From positions 1 to 64,000 of the forward strand of contig DKVL01000063.1 in the NCBI GenBank assembly GCA_002491195.1: a stretch of 64,000 bases of DNA, given 5' to 3'. This stretch comes from Lachnospiraceae bacterium UBA7179. Lineage in GTDB: Bacteria > Bacillota > Clostridia > Lachnospirales > Lachnospiraceae. Of this stretch, positions 42,475 through 51,622 are shown piece after piece. Each line of letters opens with the position of its first letter. Positions within the stretch are counted from its first letter, which is position 1. Position numbers and translations under genes: made by a program. The notes under the pieces were generated by a model. It saw only the letters and a list, made by a program, of their open reading frames with translations, was not told where the DNA came from and did not search any database.

Positions 42475-42575
42475 CAGCACCTGATGAAGGAACTGTATAG
42501 AAAGAGAACAGTTCGTAAAGCAGATAAAATCGCTGCGTCAGGTGCTGTTTTTATGCACAGCCCCGTGCAAAGGAA
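42475..42575 (+). repeat. Terminator plus conserved TGCACAG element
   Basis: ACAGCACCTGA (42475-42485) pairs with TCAGGTGCTGT (42539-42549), followed by a T-run; GAACTGT/ACAGTTC forms an inner stem. The element ATGCACAGCCCCGTGCA follows, merging into the AAGGAAGGAG ribosome site of the GH10 gene, so the repeat provides that gene's leader. Confidence 0.7.
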
Positions 42576-42588
42576 GGAGAATAAGAAA

Positions 42589-44601
42589 ATGACTTATAAA
42601 AAAAGTCCGGTGTGGAGGCGTCTGGGGGCGGTACTCGCGGCGGCTGCGGTGACGGTGTCGGGAATTATGTCGGGAGGAGGGAGCAGTATGGCCGAGGCAG
42701 CGCAGCAGGACAACTATGCGGATGTCAGCGGATATGAACGTCTGGATGAGCTGTATCAGAACTATTTCCGGTTTGGTGCGGCGTGCGAGGCGATCAGCCA
42801 CTGGAATGACAACAATAAGGAGATCGGCAATCCGGCGAAGGAGGAGCTGATCGGAAGTGTCTTTAACAGTATTACCTGCGGCAATGAGATGAAGCAGGCA
42901 TACAATTTTGATCCGGAGTCCGAGTCACTCGTTTCATTCAATGCGGCGGCAAAGGAGATGCTCGACTGGGCGGTGCAGCATGATATGGGTGTGCGCGGGC
43001 ATACGCTGCTCTGGCACAGTCAGGTCAACCCGGCGATCTTTGCAAAGGATTTCGAGGCGTATGAGGGCGGAAAGCTGACGTACTCGGATTCCGCGAAGCT
43101 CGATGAGGAGTGTCTGGTGGACCGGGAGACGCTGCTTGCGCGGCTGAAGACGTACATATACGGTGTGATGGAGTATACCTATCAGAATGGTTATGCCAGA
43201 AATATCTATGCGTGGGACGTGGTGAACGAGGCGGCGGATGAGAGCAATGAGGATGGTCTGCGCAGGAGTTACTGGTATCAGATCATCGGGCCGGACTATC
43301 TCTATTACGCTTTTTTGTACGCGCGGGAGGCGGAGACGATCTACGCAAGACAGTATGCCGCGGACTACGGGCTGGATGCCGAGACGGACGATCTGTCGGA
43401 GATCATGCCGAAGCTTTTTTATAATGACTATAACGAATGGTTTGAGGATAGAAGCGATAAGATCGTGAAATTTTTGACGCGGGATCAGTGGAACGAGAAT
43501 CATGCGAACGTGCAGAGCGATGTCATTGAGCCCGACGGTGACGGCACGATCTATGGTGACGGGCTGATCGACGGCATCGGTATGCAGGGGCACTTAAACG
43601 ACACGCAGGACATTGACCAGTATATGCGCGCACTGCGCAAATATAGCGCGGCAGTGGACGAGGTCCACATCACGGAGCTTGACGTGGGATGCAGCAGGAC
43701 GGACGAGTCGGCGTGGTATTATCAGGCAAAGTTTTACTATGAATTTTTCGCGCGGCTGATCCAGGAGGTCAAAAACGGTGCGAAGCTCACGTCCGTGACG
43801 GTCTGGGGGCTGACGGACGACGCGTCGTGGCGCGTGGATGCAAACCCGCTTCTGTTTTACGGCAATCTGGACAGAAAGCCGGCATTTGACGCGGTGGTGA
43901 TGGCGGCAAAGGGCGAGGCGTTTGACATGACGGTCGCGAATACACTGCAGGAGGCGGGAGATCTTGCGATCGACTTTGAGCCGTACGTGGAGGCGGGGAA
44001 TGTCAAGAACGTCGAGCTTAGGGAGGCAGGTATTCTCAGCCGCGGAACAGGACATCAGGCGGTGCTCAAGATCGAACAGAAGGTCAATCACACGGAAGGT
44101 GCGGCGATTGGTTTTGCGCTCAAGGTGTCGCGCAAGGAGCAGGATACGGGCATGATGTTTGACGTGTCGCGCTACGCCGGGAAGACGATCGCGGTCACGA
44201 TGCATGTCAAAACTGAGGACAGGACGATACGCATGGGGCTGGATACAGGAAGCGATGCTGTATTGGCGGAGGCCGATTCTGCCGGGGACTGGACACAGCT
44301 TTCGGCGGAGTGCGCGATACCCGGGGATGTCAGGGGCGCGTATATCTTTATCGAGACGGACGGCGCAGCGGATTTCTATGTCGATGATATTGCGGTCGTC
44401 TGCAAGGAAGGCGGTAGCGAGTCGGCGTCAGAAGAGAGCGAGAGCACACAGACCGATACCGCTGAACCGCAGAGCGTCACTGAGGAGTCAGATACAGAGA
44501 CAGAGGGTAAGGAGAACAAGGGAAGTGCGGCGGTTATGGCAGCTGCAGCCGTGGTGGTCTGTGCGGCGGCAGGTTTTGTGATCCTTAGAAAGAGAAAGTA
44601 A
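42589..44601 (+). CDS. Cell-surface GH10 endo-beta-1,4-xylanase
   Basis: A 670-residue secreted xylanase (EC 3.2.1.8), the only enzyme of the locus with a signal peptide (hydrophobic AAVLAAAAVTVSG, cleavage near AEAAQ). The GH10 barrel spans about 50-430: general acid Glu about 214 in WDVVNEA and nucleophile Glu about 363 in ITELD. A CBM4/9/22-like beta-sandwich follows (about 450-610), then an S/E/T-rich stalk, a hydrophobic helix and terminal RKRK. No LPxTG-type motif precedes the helix, so it is probably held by the helix itself. AAGGAAGGAG lies before ATG 42589. Confidence 0.95.
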   Translation: MTYKKSPVWRRLGAVLAAAAVTVSGIMSGGGSSMAEAAQQDNYADVSGYERLDELYQNYFRFGAACEAISHWNDNNKEIGNPAKEELIGSVFNSITCGNEMKQAYNFDPESESLVSFNAAAKEMLDWAVQHDMGVRGHTLLWHSQVNPAIFAKDFEAYEGGKLTYSDSAKLDEECLVDRETLLARLKTYIYGVMEYTYQNGYARNIYAWDVVNEAADESNEDGLRRSYWYQIIGPDYLYYAFLYAREAETIYARQYAADYGLDAETDDLSEIMPKLFYNDYNEWFEDRSDKIVKFLTRDQWNENHANVQSDVIEPDGDGTIYGDGLIDGIGMQGHLNDTQDIDQYMRALRKYSAAVDEVHITELDVGCSRTDESAWYYQAKFYYEFFARLIQEVKNGAKLTSVTVWGLTDDASWRVDANPLLFYGNLDRKPAFDAVVMAAKGEAFDMTVANTLQEAGDLAIDFEPYVEAGNVKNVELREAGILSRGTGHQAVLKIEQKVNHTEGAAIGFALKVSRKEQDTGMMFDVSRYAGKTIAVTMHVKTEDRTIRMGLDTGSDAVLAEADSAGDWTQLSAECAIPGDVRGAYIFIETDGAADFYVDDIAVVCKEGGSESASEESESTQTDTAEPQSVTEESDTETEGKENKGSAAVMAAAAVVVCAAAGFVILRKRK

Positions 44602-44621
44602 CAGGAAAAGGAAAGATCGAT

Positions 44622-46478
44622 ATGAAACTATTATGTTATACACGGCAGCCCCAAGAGGACATTCTCTATGCAAACCGTCTGGCGTACAGTATGCATCTTG
44701 CATGGCAGTCGGAATCTGGGGAATATGTGCCGTTTCATCACAATGAGGGGATTTTGTACGCAAAGGCAACGCAGGATAAACAGAGCGGTGTGCTCTGTGC
44801 CAAAAGCCTGAAAAATCCATGGATGTTCCATACAGGGGACGGTGCTTATGGCATTGCAGCCGTGCGGACAGAAGCAGACGGAGAGAAGGATTCCGAGAGC
44901 GAAGGATGTATATTGATTTTTAGGAGCAGTGATTTTGTGCATTATGAGGAAGTCGGACTCTGGAAGGTCCAGGAAAGCGGATATATTAGTGAAGTTCGTT
45001 GTGCCTGTGATGAGACAGGGGAAATTTACCGGGTTTGCTGGTGTGGTGAGGACGGCGTCTGGAAGGAAGGGAAAGGCAATCTGTTTGACGCGGATGGAAT
45101 CCTTTCGGAATCTGTGGTGGTGACAGCGGATCCGCAGATCGGCACAGAGGAATCCAGGATATCGGAGACGCAGATCAGGCAGATAGAAGAAATCTGTCAG
45201 ATAGAGGGAATCCGGATAGAGGGAATCTGTCCGGGAAACACAATAGAAATACCAGATGAGAAAGGAGCATATCTGATCAAAAAGCTGACGACGCCAGTCT
45301 GTGAAAAGATAACGCTCTCCTGTCAGGGAGTGTTTTCCGATCGGGAAGCTTTGCTGCAGGCAAAGGCCGTCGCATCATACAGTGACGGCACTGCGGTGGA
45401 GCGGAAGATCGATTGGGATCTGGATAGGCCGGAAACGAAGGATGATGGCAGCATGCTGTACTGGGGATGGGTGCATCAGGAGCATTTTGACGCGCCGTTT
45501 GCCATAAACCGCGCCGACCCGTGCTGTATGTACCGCAATGGAAAATATTACTATATCGCCACAAATGATGCGGACGGCAATAACACGTTGTATATCCGCT
45601 GTTCGGATACATTGGACGGTATTATGCAAGCTGAGGAGGTGCTGATCCTGGATGCCGTTACGTACCCGGAGATCGGCGGATTGTTGTGGGCGCCTGAATT
45701 TCATGAGATCGGTGGGGAGCTTTATCTGTTTCACGCTGCCACCACCGGAGAATTTTTCCGGGAGGAGTCGCATGTGATGAAGCTGCGACGCGGGGGTGAT
45801 CCGATGTGCAGGGCGGACTGGTCTGCACCGCATCTGGTGGTAAGAAAGGATGGATCGCCGCTCTGTGAGGCGGGAAAAGTCATATCGCTAGACATGACTA
45901 CGTTTGAATATCAGGGGGAGATCTTTGCCATGTGGTCGCAGAGACAGTTTCTTCCGGTCGATCAGGGAGCGTGGCTGTATTTGGCGCGGATCGATGCAGA
46001 TGAGCCGTGGAGGCTGACCAGCGATCCGGTGTGTATTGCAAAGCCGGAGTACGGCTGGGAAAATAATCACACGTTCGTGGTGGAGGGGCCTTATGCGCTG
46101 GAGCGAAACGGGCAGCTCGTGGTGACATATTCTGGGGCGGCTGTCGACGCCACATACACAGTCGGCATGCTAAAGCCCAGGATGGGAAGCGACATCCTGA
46201 AGCCAGAGAATTGGCAGAAGAGCAACTATCCGCTGCTGACTTCCCGGAGTGAGGAGGGGCAGTACGGAACGGGGCATAATGCCTATCTGACGGATGAGAA
46301 TGGGATTGTGTGGAATTTTTACCATGCCAGGGCCGGTGTGGAGGCGCCGCGTTCCTCCTTTGCGCGGAGGGTACATTTTGACGTGGACGGAGAACCGATG
46401 CTGGACGTGTTGGAGGAGCTGGATCTGCCAGGACAGATGCGGGAAGTGGAAGGAAGACTCCGGGTTTTACTCTCATGA
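44622..46478 (+). CDS. GH43-like protein with long N-terminal domain
   Basis: A 618-residue protein. From about residue 290 it shows a GH43-type five-bladed propeller: NRADPCCMYRNGKYYYIAT (base Asp), GGLLWAPEFHEIGGELYLF (middle blade) and VEGPYALERNGQLVVTYSG (general-acid Glu). The first ~285 residues are a separate domain I do not recognise, with an internal repeat IEEICQIEGIRIEGI. There is no signal peptide, so it acts in the cytosol, probably on arabinosyl- or xylosyl-decorated oligomers. GGAAAGA precedes ATG 44622. It starts 20 bases after the GH10 gene. Confidence 0.82.
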   Translation: MKLLCYTRQPQEDILYANRLAYSMHLAWQSESGEYVPFHHNEGILYAKATQDKQSGVLCAKSLKNPWMFHTGDGAYGIAAVRTEADGEKDSESEGCILIFRSSDFVHYEEVGLWKVQESGYISEVRCACDETGEIYRVCWCGEDGVWKEGKGNLFDADGILSESVVVTADPQIGTEESRISETQIRQIEEICQIEGIRIEGICPGNTIEIPDEKGAYLIKKLTTPVCEKITLSCQGVFSDREALLQAKAVASYSDGTAVERKIDWDLDRPETKDDGSMLYWGWVHQEHFDAPFAINRADPCCMYRNGKYYYIATNDADGNNTLYIRCSDTLDGIMQAEEVLILDAVTYPEIGGLLWAPEFHEIGGELYLFHAATTGEFFREESHVMKLRRGGDPMCRADWSAPHLVVRKDGSPLCEAGKVISLDMTTFEYQGEIFAMWSQRQFLPVDQGAWLYLARIDADEPWRLTSDPVCIAKPEYGWENNHTFVVEGPYALERNGQLVVTYSGAAVDATYTVGMLKPRMGSDILKPENWQKSNYPLLTSRSEEGQYGTGHNAYLTDENGIVWNFYHARAGVEAPRSSFARRVHFDVDGEPMLDVLEELDLPGQMREVEGRLRVLLS

Positions 46479-46526
46479 GCGGCGGGGGATTCGGAATAAA
46501 AATGGAAATGGAACGGAGGGATTGAT

Positions 46527-48530
46527 ATGGGTAAAGTGTGGGCAGAAGGAAAAAAACTGATGTTTGAGCGCAAGGATGAGCTGATGGTCATAGAGTCGTA
46601 CGGTGAGAACTGCCTTCGGTGCAGGAGCACCAGAAATGCAAGGATTTCCGACGAGAGCTGGACAGTATTGCCGCCGTCGACGCCGGACTGCTGTGTGATC
46701 GAGGGCGACGAGGAGAAGATGAAGATCTCGAACGGTCTGATTAGTGCGGTTGTGGAGGCCGGAAATCCATGGTACGGTGGTATCGTTACCTATTATAGGA
46801 AAGACAAGCAGATTCTGCGCACGAAGTTTGAGGGGGATTACACGAACCGCAACAGACATGTGGAAGGGGAGCATTACCAGATACAGGTGATCTTTGAGGC
46901 AAATGAGGGAGAGCATTTTTATGGCATGGGGCAGGAGCAGGAGGATCTGTTTGACAGAAAGGGAAGCACCTGCCAGATTATCCATTACAATACAAAGGCC
47001 ACGCTTCCAGTCCTGTACTCTTCGCTTGGCTATGGATTCTTCTGGAACAATCCGTCGCCGGGCAGATGTGAGACGACAAAAAATCACACAATGTTCGTTG
47101 CGGACAGTGCATATCAGGCAGATTATTTCATCTATGCGGGGGAGACGCCGGCTGAGACGACCAGACTATATTGCGACCTGACAGGGTACACACCGCAGTT
47201 TCCGAGATGGGCAGCCGGTTTCTGGCAGTGTAAGCTCAGGTATGAGAGCCAGGAGGATTTGCTGGAGACGGCGCGGGAGTACAAACGGCGCGGGATTCCA
47301 ATCGATGTGATTGTCATTGACTTTTTTCACTGGACAGAGCAGGGCGAGTGGAAGTTTGACCCGAAATACTGGCCGGATCCGCGCGCGATGTGTCAGGAGC
47401 TCGAGGAGATGGGAATCCGTCTGGTCGTGTCTGTGTGGCCCACAATCAATCCGTCAAGTGAGAACTATCAGACAATGAGTGAACAAAATATGCTGGTGCG
47501 CACGGAAAACGGGCAATATGGTACATTTGACTTTTATGGGCAGCAGACTTTTATCGATGTGATGAATCCCAGGACACAGAAGTTTGTCTGGAATAAGATC
47601 AAAGAGAACTATTACCAGTATGGGATCAGATCATTCTGGCTGGACGAGGCGGAACCGGAGGTGCATCCGCAGCAGCCGTCACACTTAAAGTATTATCTGG
47701 GAAACGGCGCCCAGGTAGCGCAGCTGTACCCTTATTATTATGCGAAGATGTTTTATGACGGGCTGAAGGAAGAGGGGGAGAAGGAGATCATTTCCCTGAC
47801 AAGGGCGGCGTATCCGGGCAGCCAGCGGGTTGGCGCACTGGTGTGGAACGGCGATATCATGTCCCGTTTTCTGAACCTGAAGATGAGTATCAAGAGCGGA
47901 CTGTCAATGGGAATGTGCGGGATTCCGTGGTGGAACTCTGATATTGGGGGATTTCTCAACGGTGATATCGAGAGCGATTACTTCCGGGAGCTGATCGTGA
48001 GATGGTTCCAGTTCGGCGTATTCTGCCCGGTAATGCGTCTGCATGGAGCCAGACTGCGCCCATCTTATCACAAGATGCGGCACCCGGAAATTATCGAGCC
48101 GAGCGGCGGTGACAATGAGATATGGTGCTTCGGCGAGCGCAACTACCCGATATTAAAGGAACTGATCGAGCTGAGGGAACGCCTCAAGGATTACACCTGC
48201 CAGTATATGGATGTCGCCAGCGCTACAGGGGCTCCGATCATGCGCCCCATGTTCTGGGATTATTATCAGGATGAAACCTGCTATACTTTGGAGGATCAGT
48301 ATATGTACGGGGAGGATATTCTGGTTGCTCCCATCTATGAGGAAGGATGTACACAGAGACGGGTGTATCTGCCAGAAGGAAAATGGATACCGGTGAACGG
48401 TTGTCAGATGAGCAGCGTACCGGAAGCGGTGGACGGCGGCAAATGGATGGACTGCAGCGCCCGTCTGGAGGAGTTCATTGTCTTTGTCAGAGAGGGGAGC
48501 AGTGTCCTGCAGTGCTTCCTGAAAGCATAG
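46527..48530 (+). CDS. GH31 alpha-xylosidase/alpha-glucosidase
   Basis: A 667-residue cytosolic GH31 enzyme. An N-terminal beta-sandwich leads into a barrel with WxAGFWQCKLRY, the nucleophile Asp about 373 in FWLDEAEPE, and acid/base Asp about 443 in WNGDIMSRF. The cluster and the YicI-like DEAEPE context point to alpha-xylosidase (EC 3.2.1.177), removing alpha-linked xylose from xyloglucan or xylan fragments; alpha-glucosidase is possible. GGAGGG precedes ATG 46527. Confidence 0.92.
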   Translation: MGKVWAEGKKLMFERKDELMVIESYGENCLRCRSTRNARISDESWTVLPPSTPDCCVIEGDEEKMKISNGLISAVVEAGNPWYGGIVTYYRKDKQILRTKFEGDYTNRNRHVEGEHYQIQVIFEANEGEHFYGMGQEQEDLFDRKGSTCQIIHYNTKATLPVLYSSLGYGFFWNNPSPGRCETTKNHTMFVADSAYQADYFIYAGETPAETTRLYCDLTGYTPQFPRWAAGFWQCKLRYESQEDLLETAREYKRRGIPIDVIVIDFFHWTEQGEWKFDPKYWPDPRAMCQELEEMGIRLVVSVWPTINPSSENYQTMSEQNMLVRTENGQYGTFDFYGQQTFIDVMNPRTQKFVWNKIKENYYQYGIRSFWLDEAEPEVHPQQPSHLKYYLGNGAQVAQLYPYYYAKMFYDGLKEEGEKEIISLTRAAYPGSQRVGALVWNGDIMSRFLNLKMSIKSGLSMGMCGIPWWNSDIGGFLNGDIESDYFRELIVRWFQFGVFCPVMRLHGARLRPSYHKMRHPEIIEPSGGDNEIWCFGERNYPILKELIELRERLKDYTCQYMDVASATGAPIMRPMFWDYYQDETCYTLEDQYMYGEDILVAPIYEEGCTQRRVYLPEGKWIPVNGCQMSSVPEAVDGGKWMDCSARLEEFIVFVREGSSVLQCFLKA

Positions 48531-48601
48531 GCCGAAGGTGGAACAGATATGCAGATTTTGCGTAGTGGAAATAGGAATAACAGAAAGTGAGATCAATCAA
48601 A

Positions 48602-51538
48602 ATGAACACATTTACTATATTTGAGAACAACAGACTGACACAGCTCTGTATTGAAAATGAGGCGTTCGAGGGTGTAAAGCGGATCGGCGCGCGCGTGGCG
48701 TGTGATATCGGGCTTGTGACGGGGATGGAACCCGAGATCGTGACGTCGGCAGCGCAGTGCAGTAGTGATAGGATTGTCATCTTTGCGACGCTGGGGAAGA
48801 GTCCGCTGCTGGATGCGCTCGAGGCATCGGGCAGATGGAGCAGCGGGCAGATCCAGGGGAAGCGGGAAGTTTACCAGATGCAGGTCGTGAGTGCACCCTT
48901 TTCCAAGGCACATGGAGGTGTTATGCCATCTATTGATGGCATAACATCCGTGAAGGAAGCGCTGGTGGTCGCGGGAAGCGACAAGCGCGGGACGATCTAT
49001 GGTATGTTTCACTTGTCAGAGCTGTGCGGCGTGTCGCCTTTAATTTACTGGGGTGATGTTGTTCCGCAGAAAAAAGATACTGTGATCCTGCCGATCGGGG
49101 ATGGGCTTATCTCAAAGGAGCCGTCTGTGAGATACCGCGGCTTTTTTATCAACGACGAGTGGCCTGCCTTTGGAAACTGGTGTTCGGAGACGTTTGGAGG
49201 TGTCAATGCCAAAGCTTACGAGGAGATTTTTATCCTGCTGCTGCGCCTCAAGGGAAATTATCTCTGGCCTGCGATGTGGGACTCGGTCTTTTCCGAGGAG
49301 GGACTGGGGCTTGCGAGCGCAGAGCTTGCAGATACCTATGGCGTTGTCATGGGGACATCACACCACGAGCCGCTGTGCCGCGCGGGAGCGGAGTGGCAGC
49401 GGATCTATCAGCGGTACGGCACGGACAACACATGGAGCTTCGTGTCTAACAGGGAGGCGATCACAGAATTTTGGAAGGATGGTATTCTGCGCAACAAGCC
49501 GTTTGAGAATGTGATCACGATCGGAATGCGCGGCGAGAGTGATTCCATGCTGCTTCCGGCGGATGCGGGATTGGCGGACAATGTGCAGGTCATCAAGGAT
49601 GCCATCGTGACACAGCATGCGCTGCTGCGCGAGTATATGGATAAAGATCTGAAGGATATTCCGCGCATGCTCGCCATCTACAAGGAAGTGGAGGATTACT
49701 ATTATGGGGATGCGACCTGTGAGGGACTGAAGGGCTGGGAGGAGCTCGACGATGTGATATTGCTGCTCTGCGAGGACAATTTCGGCAATACGAGGGGGCT
49801 GCCGGATGAGACGGACCGAAAGCACCCTGGCGGTTATGGAATGTACTATCACTTTGATTATCACGGAGGTCCTATCAGCTATGAATGGCAGAATACGGCG
49901 CGGCTGACCAAGACGTGGGAGCAGATGACGCAGGCATACGAGTACGGTGTGCGTGAGCTCTGGATTGTCAATGTGGGCGATCTGAAGGGCGCGGAGTATC
50001 CACTGTGCTATTTTATGGATCTGGCGTACGACTATGAGACCTACAGCCAGAAGAATAAGACAGAAGAATATGCAAGGACATGGATCGAGCAGCAGTTTGG
50101 AAGCCGCCTTGATAAAAATGACAAGCAGGATCTGCTGACGCTGCTGGACGGTTACACGAAGTGGAATGCGGCAAGGCACCCGGAGGCGATGGCGCCGGAT
50201 ATCTATCACCCCTGCCATTTCCGCGAAGGAGAGCGCGTCTGGAATGAGGTGCATGGACTGATGGAGACAGCAGAGAGGCTGAGGGAGCATATGCCGGCGG
50301 AGTGTAAGGATGCGTATGGCAGTATGATCTATTATCCGGCGATGGCGTCCCTCAATCTGATCCTGATGCACATCGAGGCGGGCTGCAATGCATTTTATGC
50401 AGGGCAGGGCAGTATGGCAGCGAATGTTATTGGCACGAGTGTCAGATGGCGCGCAGTAAAGGACCGCCAGTATGTGCAGGAATATCATGCCCTGGCGGGT
50501 GGCAAGTGGAATCATATGATGGATTCCGCGCACACAGGTTTTCGCAGCTGGGATGCCCACAACTGGACGTATCCGACAGTGCAGGAGGTGATACCGCTTC
50601 CGATGGCGAAAATGATTGTCGGCTTCCGCGGCGGGGAGGCCTATCATCTGGGCGCACACTGGCAGGACAGCAGTTATCCCTGCAATGACGATTTCACCAG
50701 ACCAGACACGAAGGATGTGGTCATCGAGCTTGGCAGCCGCGGAGATGTGGATTTCTCATACCGCGTGCAATGTGATAAACCGTGGGTGTGTTTTGGCACG
50801 ACCGAGGGAAGTGTGGAGAGCCTGACAAAGGGAAAGGAAAGTATTGTGGTCACCTGTGACAGGGCGAAGATAAAGGGAATGGAGCGCGCGCTGGTCGAGA
50901 TTTTTGTCACCTTTGTAAATGGTGAGAAGACAGTCGGAAGACTGGAGCTTCTGGCAGAGGAGGTAAACGATCAGAGCATTTACACAGCAGGAACCTATAT
51001 TGAAAAGCAGGGTTATATCGCGATGAACGCGGACGGTTTTACGGAGAAGAAGGACGTGGGAGACGAAGGCTTTGACGTCATCGCGCACCTTGGCAGGATG
51101 GGGGCTGCGGTGAAAGCTTTCCCAGTCACAAAATCGTGGATCGATGCGGCGGATGCGCCCTATCTGCGATATACGTTTGCCGCAGAGAACGCGATGGATT
51201 ACATCATACGGTTCTATCTGCTGCCCAGGAACCCGGTCGTCAAAGGAAAGCGCATGCGCTTTGCGTTCTCCGTCAACGGGGAGCGCAGAAAGATACTGGA
51301 CACGGTGTCAGATTCCTTCCGCGCGGATTGTGCATGTGAGGAGTGGAACCGCGGTGTGCTCGACAATATCCGCATCGTCGAATCGGTTGTTCCGGTGAAA
51401 AAGGGTGAGAACCAGTTGTATTTCTATGCGTCAGACCCGGGGATTGTGCTGGAGCGCATTGTCCTGTATCCTGAAAATACGAAGCTCCCAGAGTCTTATC
51501 TGGGACCTGTCGAGAGCTGGCGGGTACAGTCGCATTAA
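48602..51538 (+). CDS. GH115 xylan alpha-1,2-glucuronidase
   Basis: A 978-residue GH115 enzyme that takes glucuronic or 4-O-methylglucuronic acid off xylan and its oligomers (EC 3.2.1.131). Family blocks include SVRYRGFFINDEWPAFG, FGGVNAKAYEEIFILLLRLKGNYLWPAMW and TSHHEPLCRAG. A C-terminal beta-rich region starts near 830. There is no signal peptide, so it is cytosolic. ATG 48602 is used; GTG 48587 is possible, and the ribosome site (GTGAG) is weak. Released glucuronate could enter the uronate route in the left part of the window, if UxaC, UxuB and UxuA exist elsewhere. Confidence 0.94.
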   Translation: MNTFTIFENNRLTQLCIENEAFEGVKRIGARVACDIGLVTGMEPEIVTSAAQCSSDRIVIFATLGKSPLLDALEASGRWSSGQIQGKREVYQMQVVSAPFSKAHGGVMPSIDGITSVKEALVVAGSDKRGTIYGMFHLSELCGVSPLIYWGDVVPQKKDTVILPIGDGLISKEPSVRYRGFFINDEWPAFGNWCSETFGGVNAKAYEEIFILLLRLKGNYLWPAMWDSVFSEEGLGLASAELADTYGVVMGTSHHEPLCRAGAEWQRIYQRYGTDNTWSFVSNREAITEFWKDGILRNKPFENVITIGMRGESDSMLLPADAGLADNVQVIKDAIVTQHALLREYMDKDLKDIPRMLAIYKEVEDYYYGDATCEGLKGWEELDDVILLLCEDNFGNTRGLPDETDRKHPGGYGMYYHFDYHGGPISYEWQNTARLTKTWEQMTQAYEYGVRELWIVNVGDLKGAEYPLCYFMDLAYDYETYSQKNKTEEYARTWIEQQFGSRLDKNDKQDLLTLLDGYTKWNAARHPEAMAPDIYHPCHFREGERVWNEVHGLMETAERLREHMPAECKDAYGSMIYYPAMASLNLILMHIEAGCNAFYAGQGSMAANVIGTSVRWRAVKDRQYVQEYHALAGGKWNHMMDSAHTGFRSWDAHNWTYPTVQEVIPLPMAKMIVGFRGGEAYHLGAHWQDSSYPCNDDFTRPDTKDVVIELGSRGDVDFSYRVQCDKPWVCFGTTEGSVESLTKGKESIVVTCDRAKIKGMERALVEIFVTFVNGEKTVGRLELLAEEVNDQSIYTAGTYIEKQGYIAMNADGFTEKKDVGDEGFDVIAHLGRMGAAVKAFPVTKSWIDAADAPYLRYTFAAENAMDYIIRFYLLPRNPVVKGKRMRFAFSVNGERRKILDTVSDSFRADCACEEWNRGVLDNIRIVESVVPVKKGENQLYFYASDPGIVLERIVLYPENTKLPESYLGPVESWRVQSH

Positions 51539-51569
51539 CTAGGAATCGTTCAGCTGCAAAGAAGAAAAT

Positions 51570-51598
51570 ATGGCAAATGTAGTCATACGCATTATAAT
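51570..51598 (+). promoter_or_regulatory. Candidate promoter of esterase gene
   Basis: TATAAT (51593-51598) lies 25 bases before the ATG. The -35 region, ATGGCA at 17 bases, is poor, so activation may be needed. Confidence 0.45.
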
Positions 51599-51622
51599 CA
51601 TGGAAAAGTAAAGGAGATGATA

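Noticed and set aside
49358..50659. A 433-codon minus-strand open frame
   Set aside because: It is antisense to the GH115 gene and shows no family motif or ribosome site.
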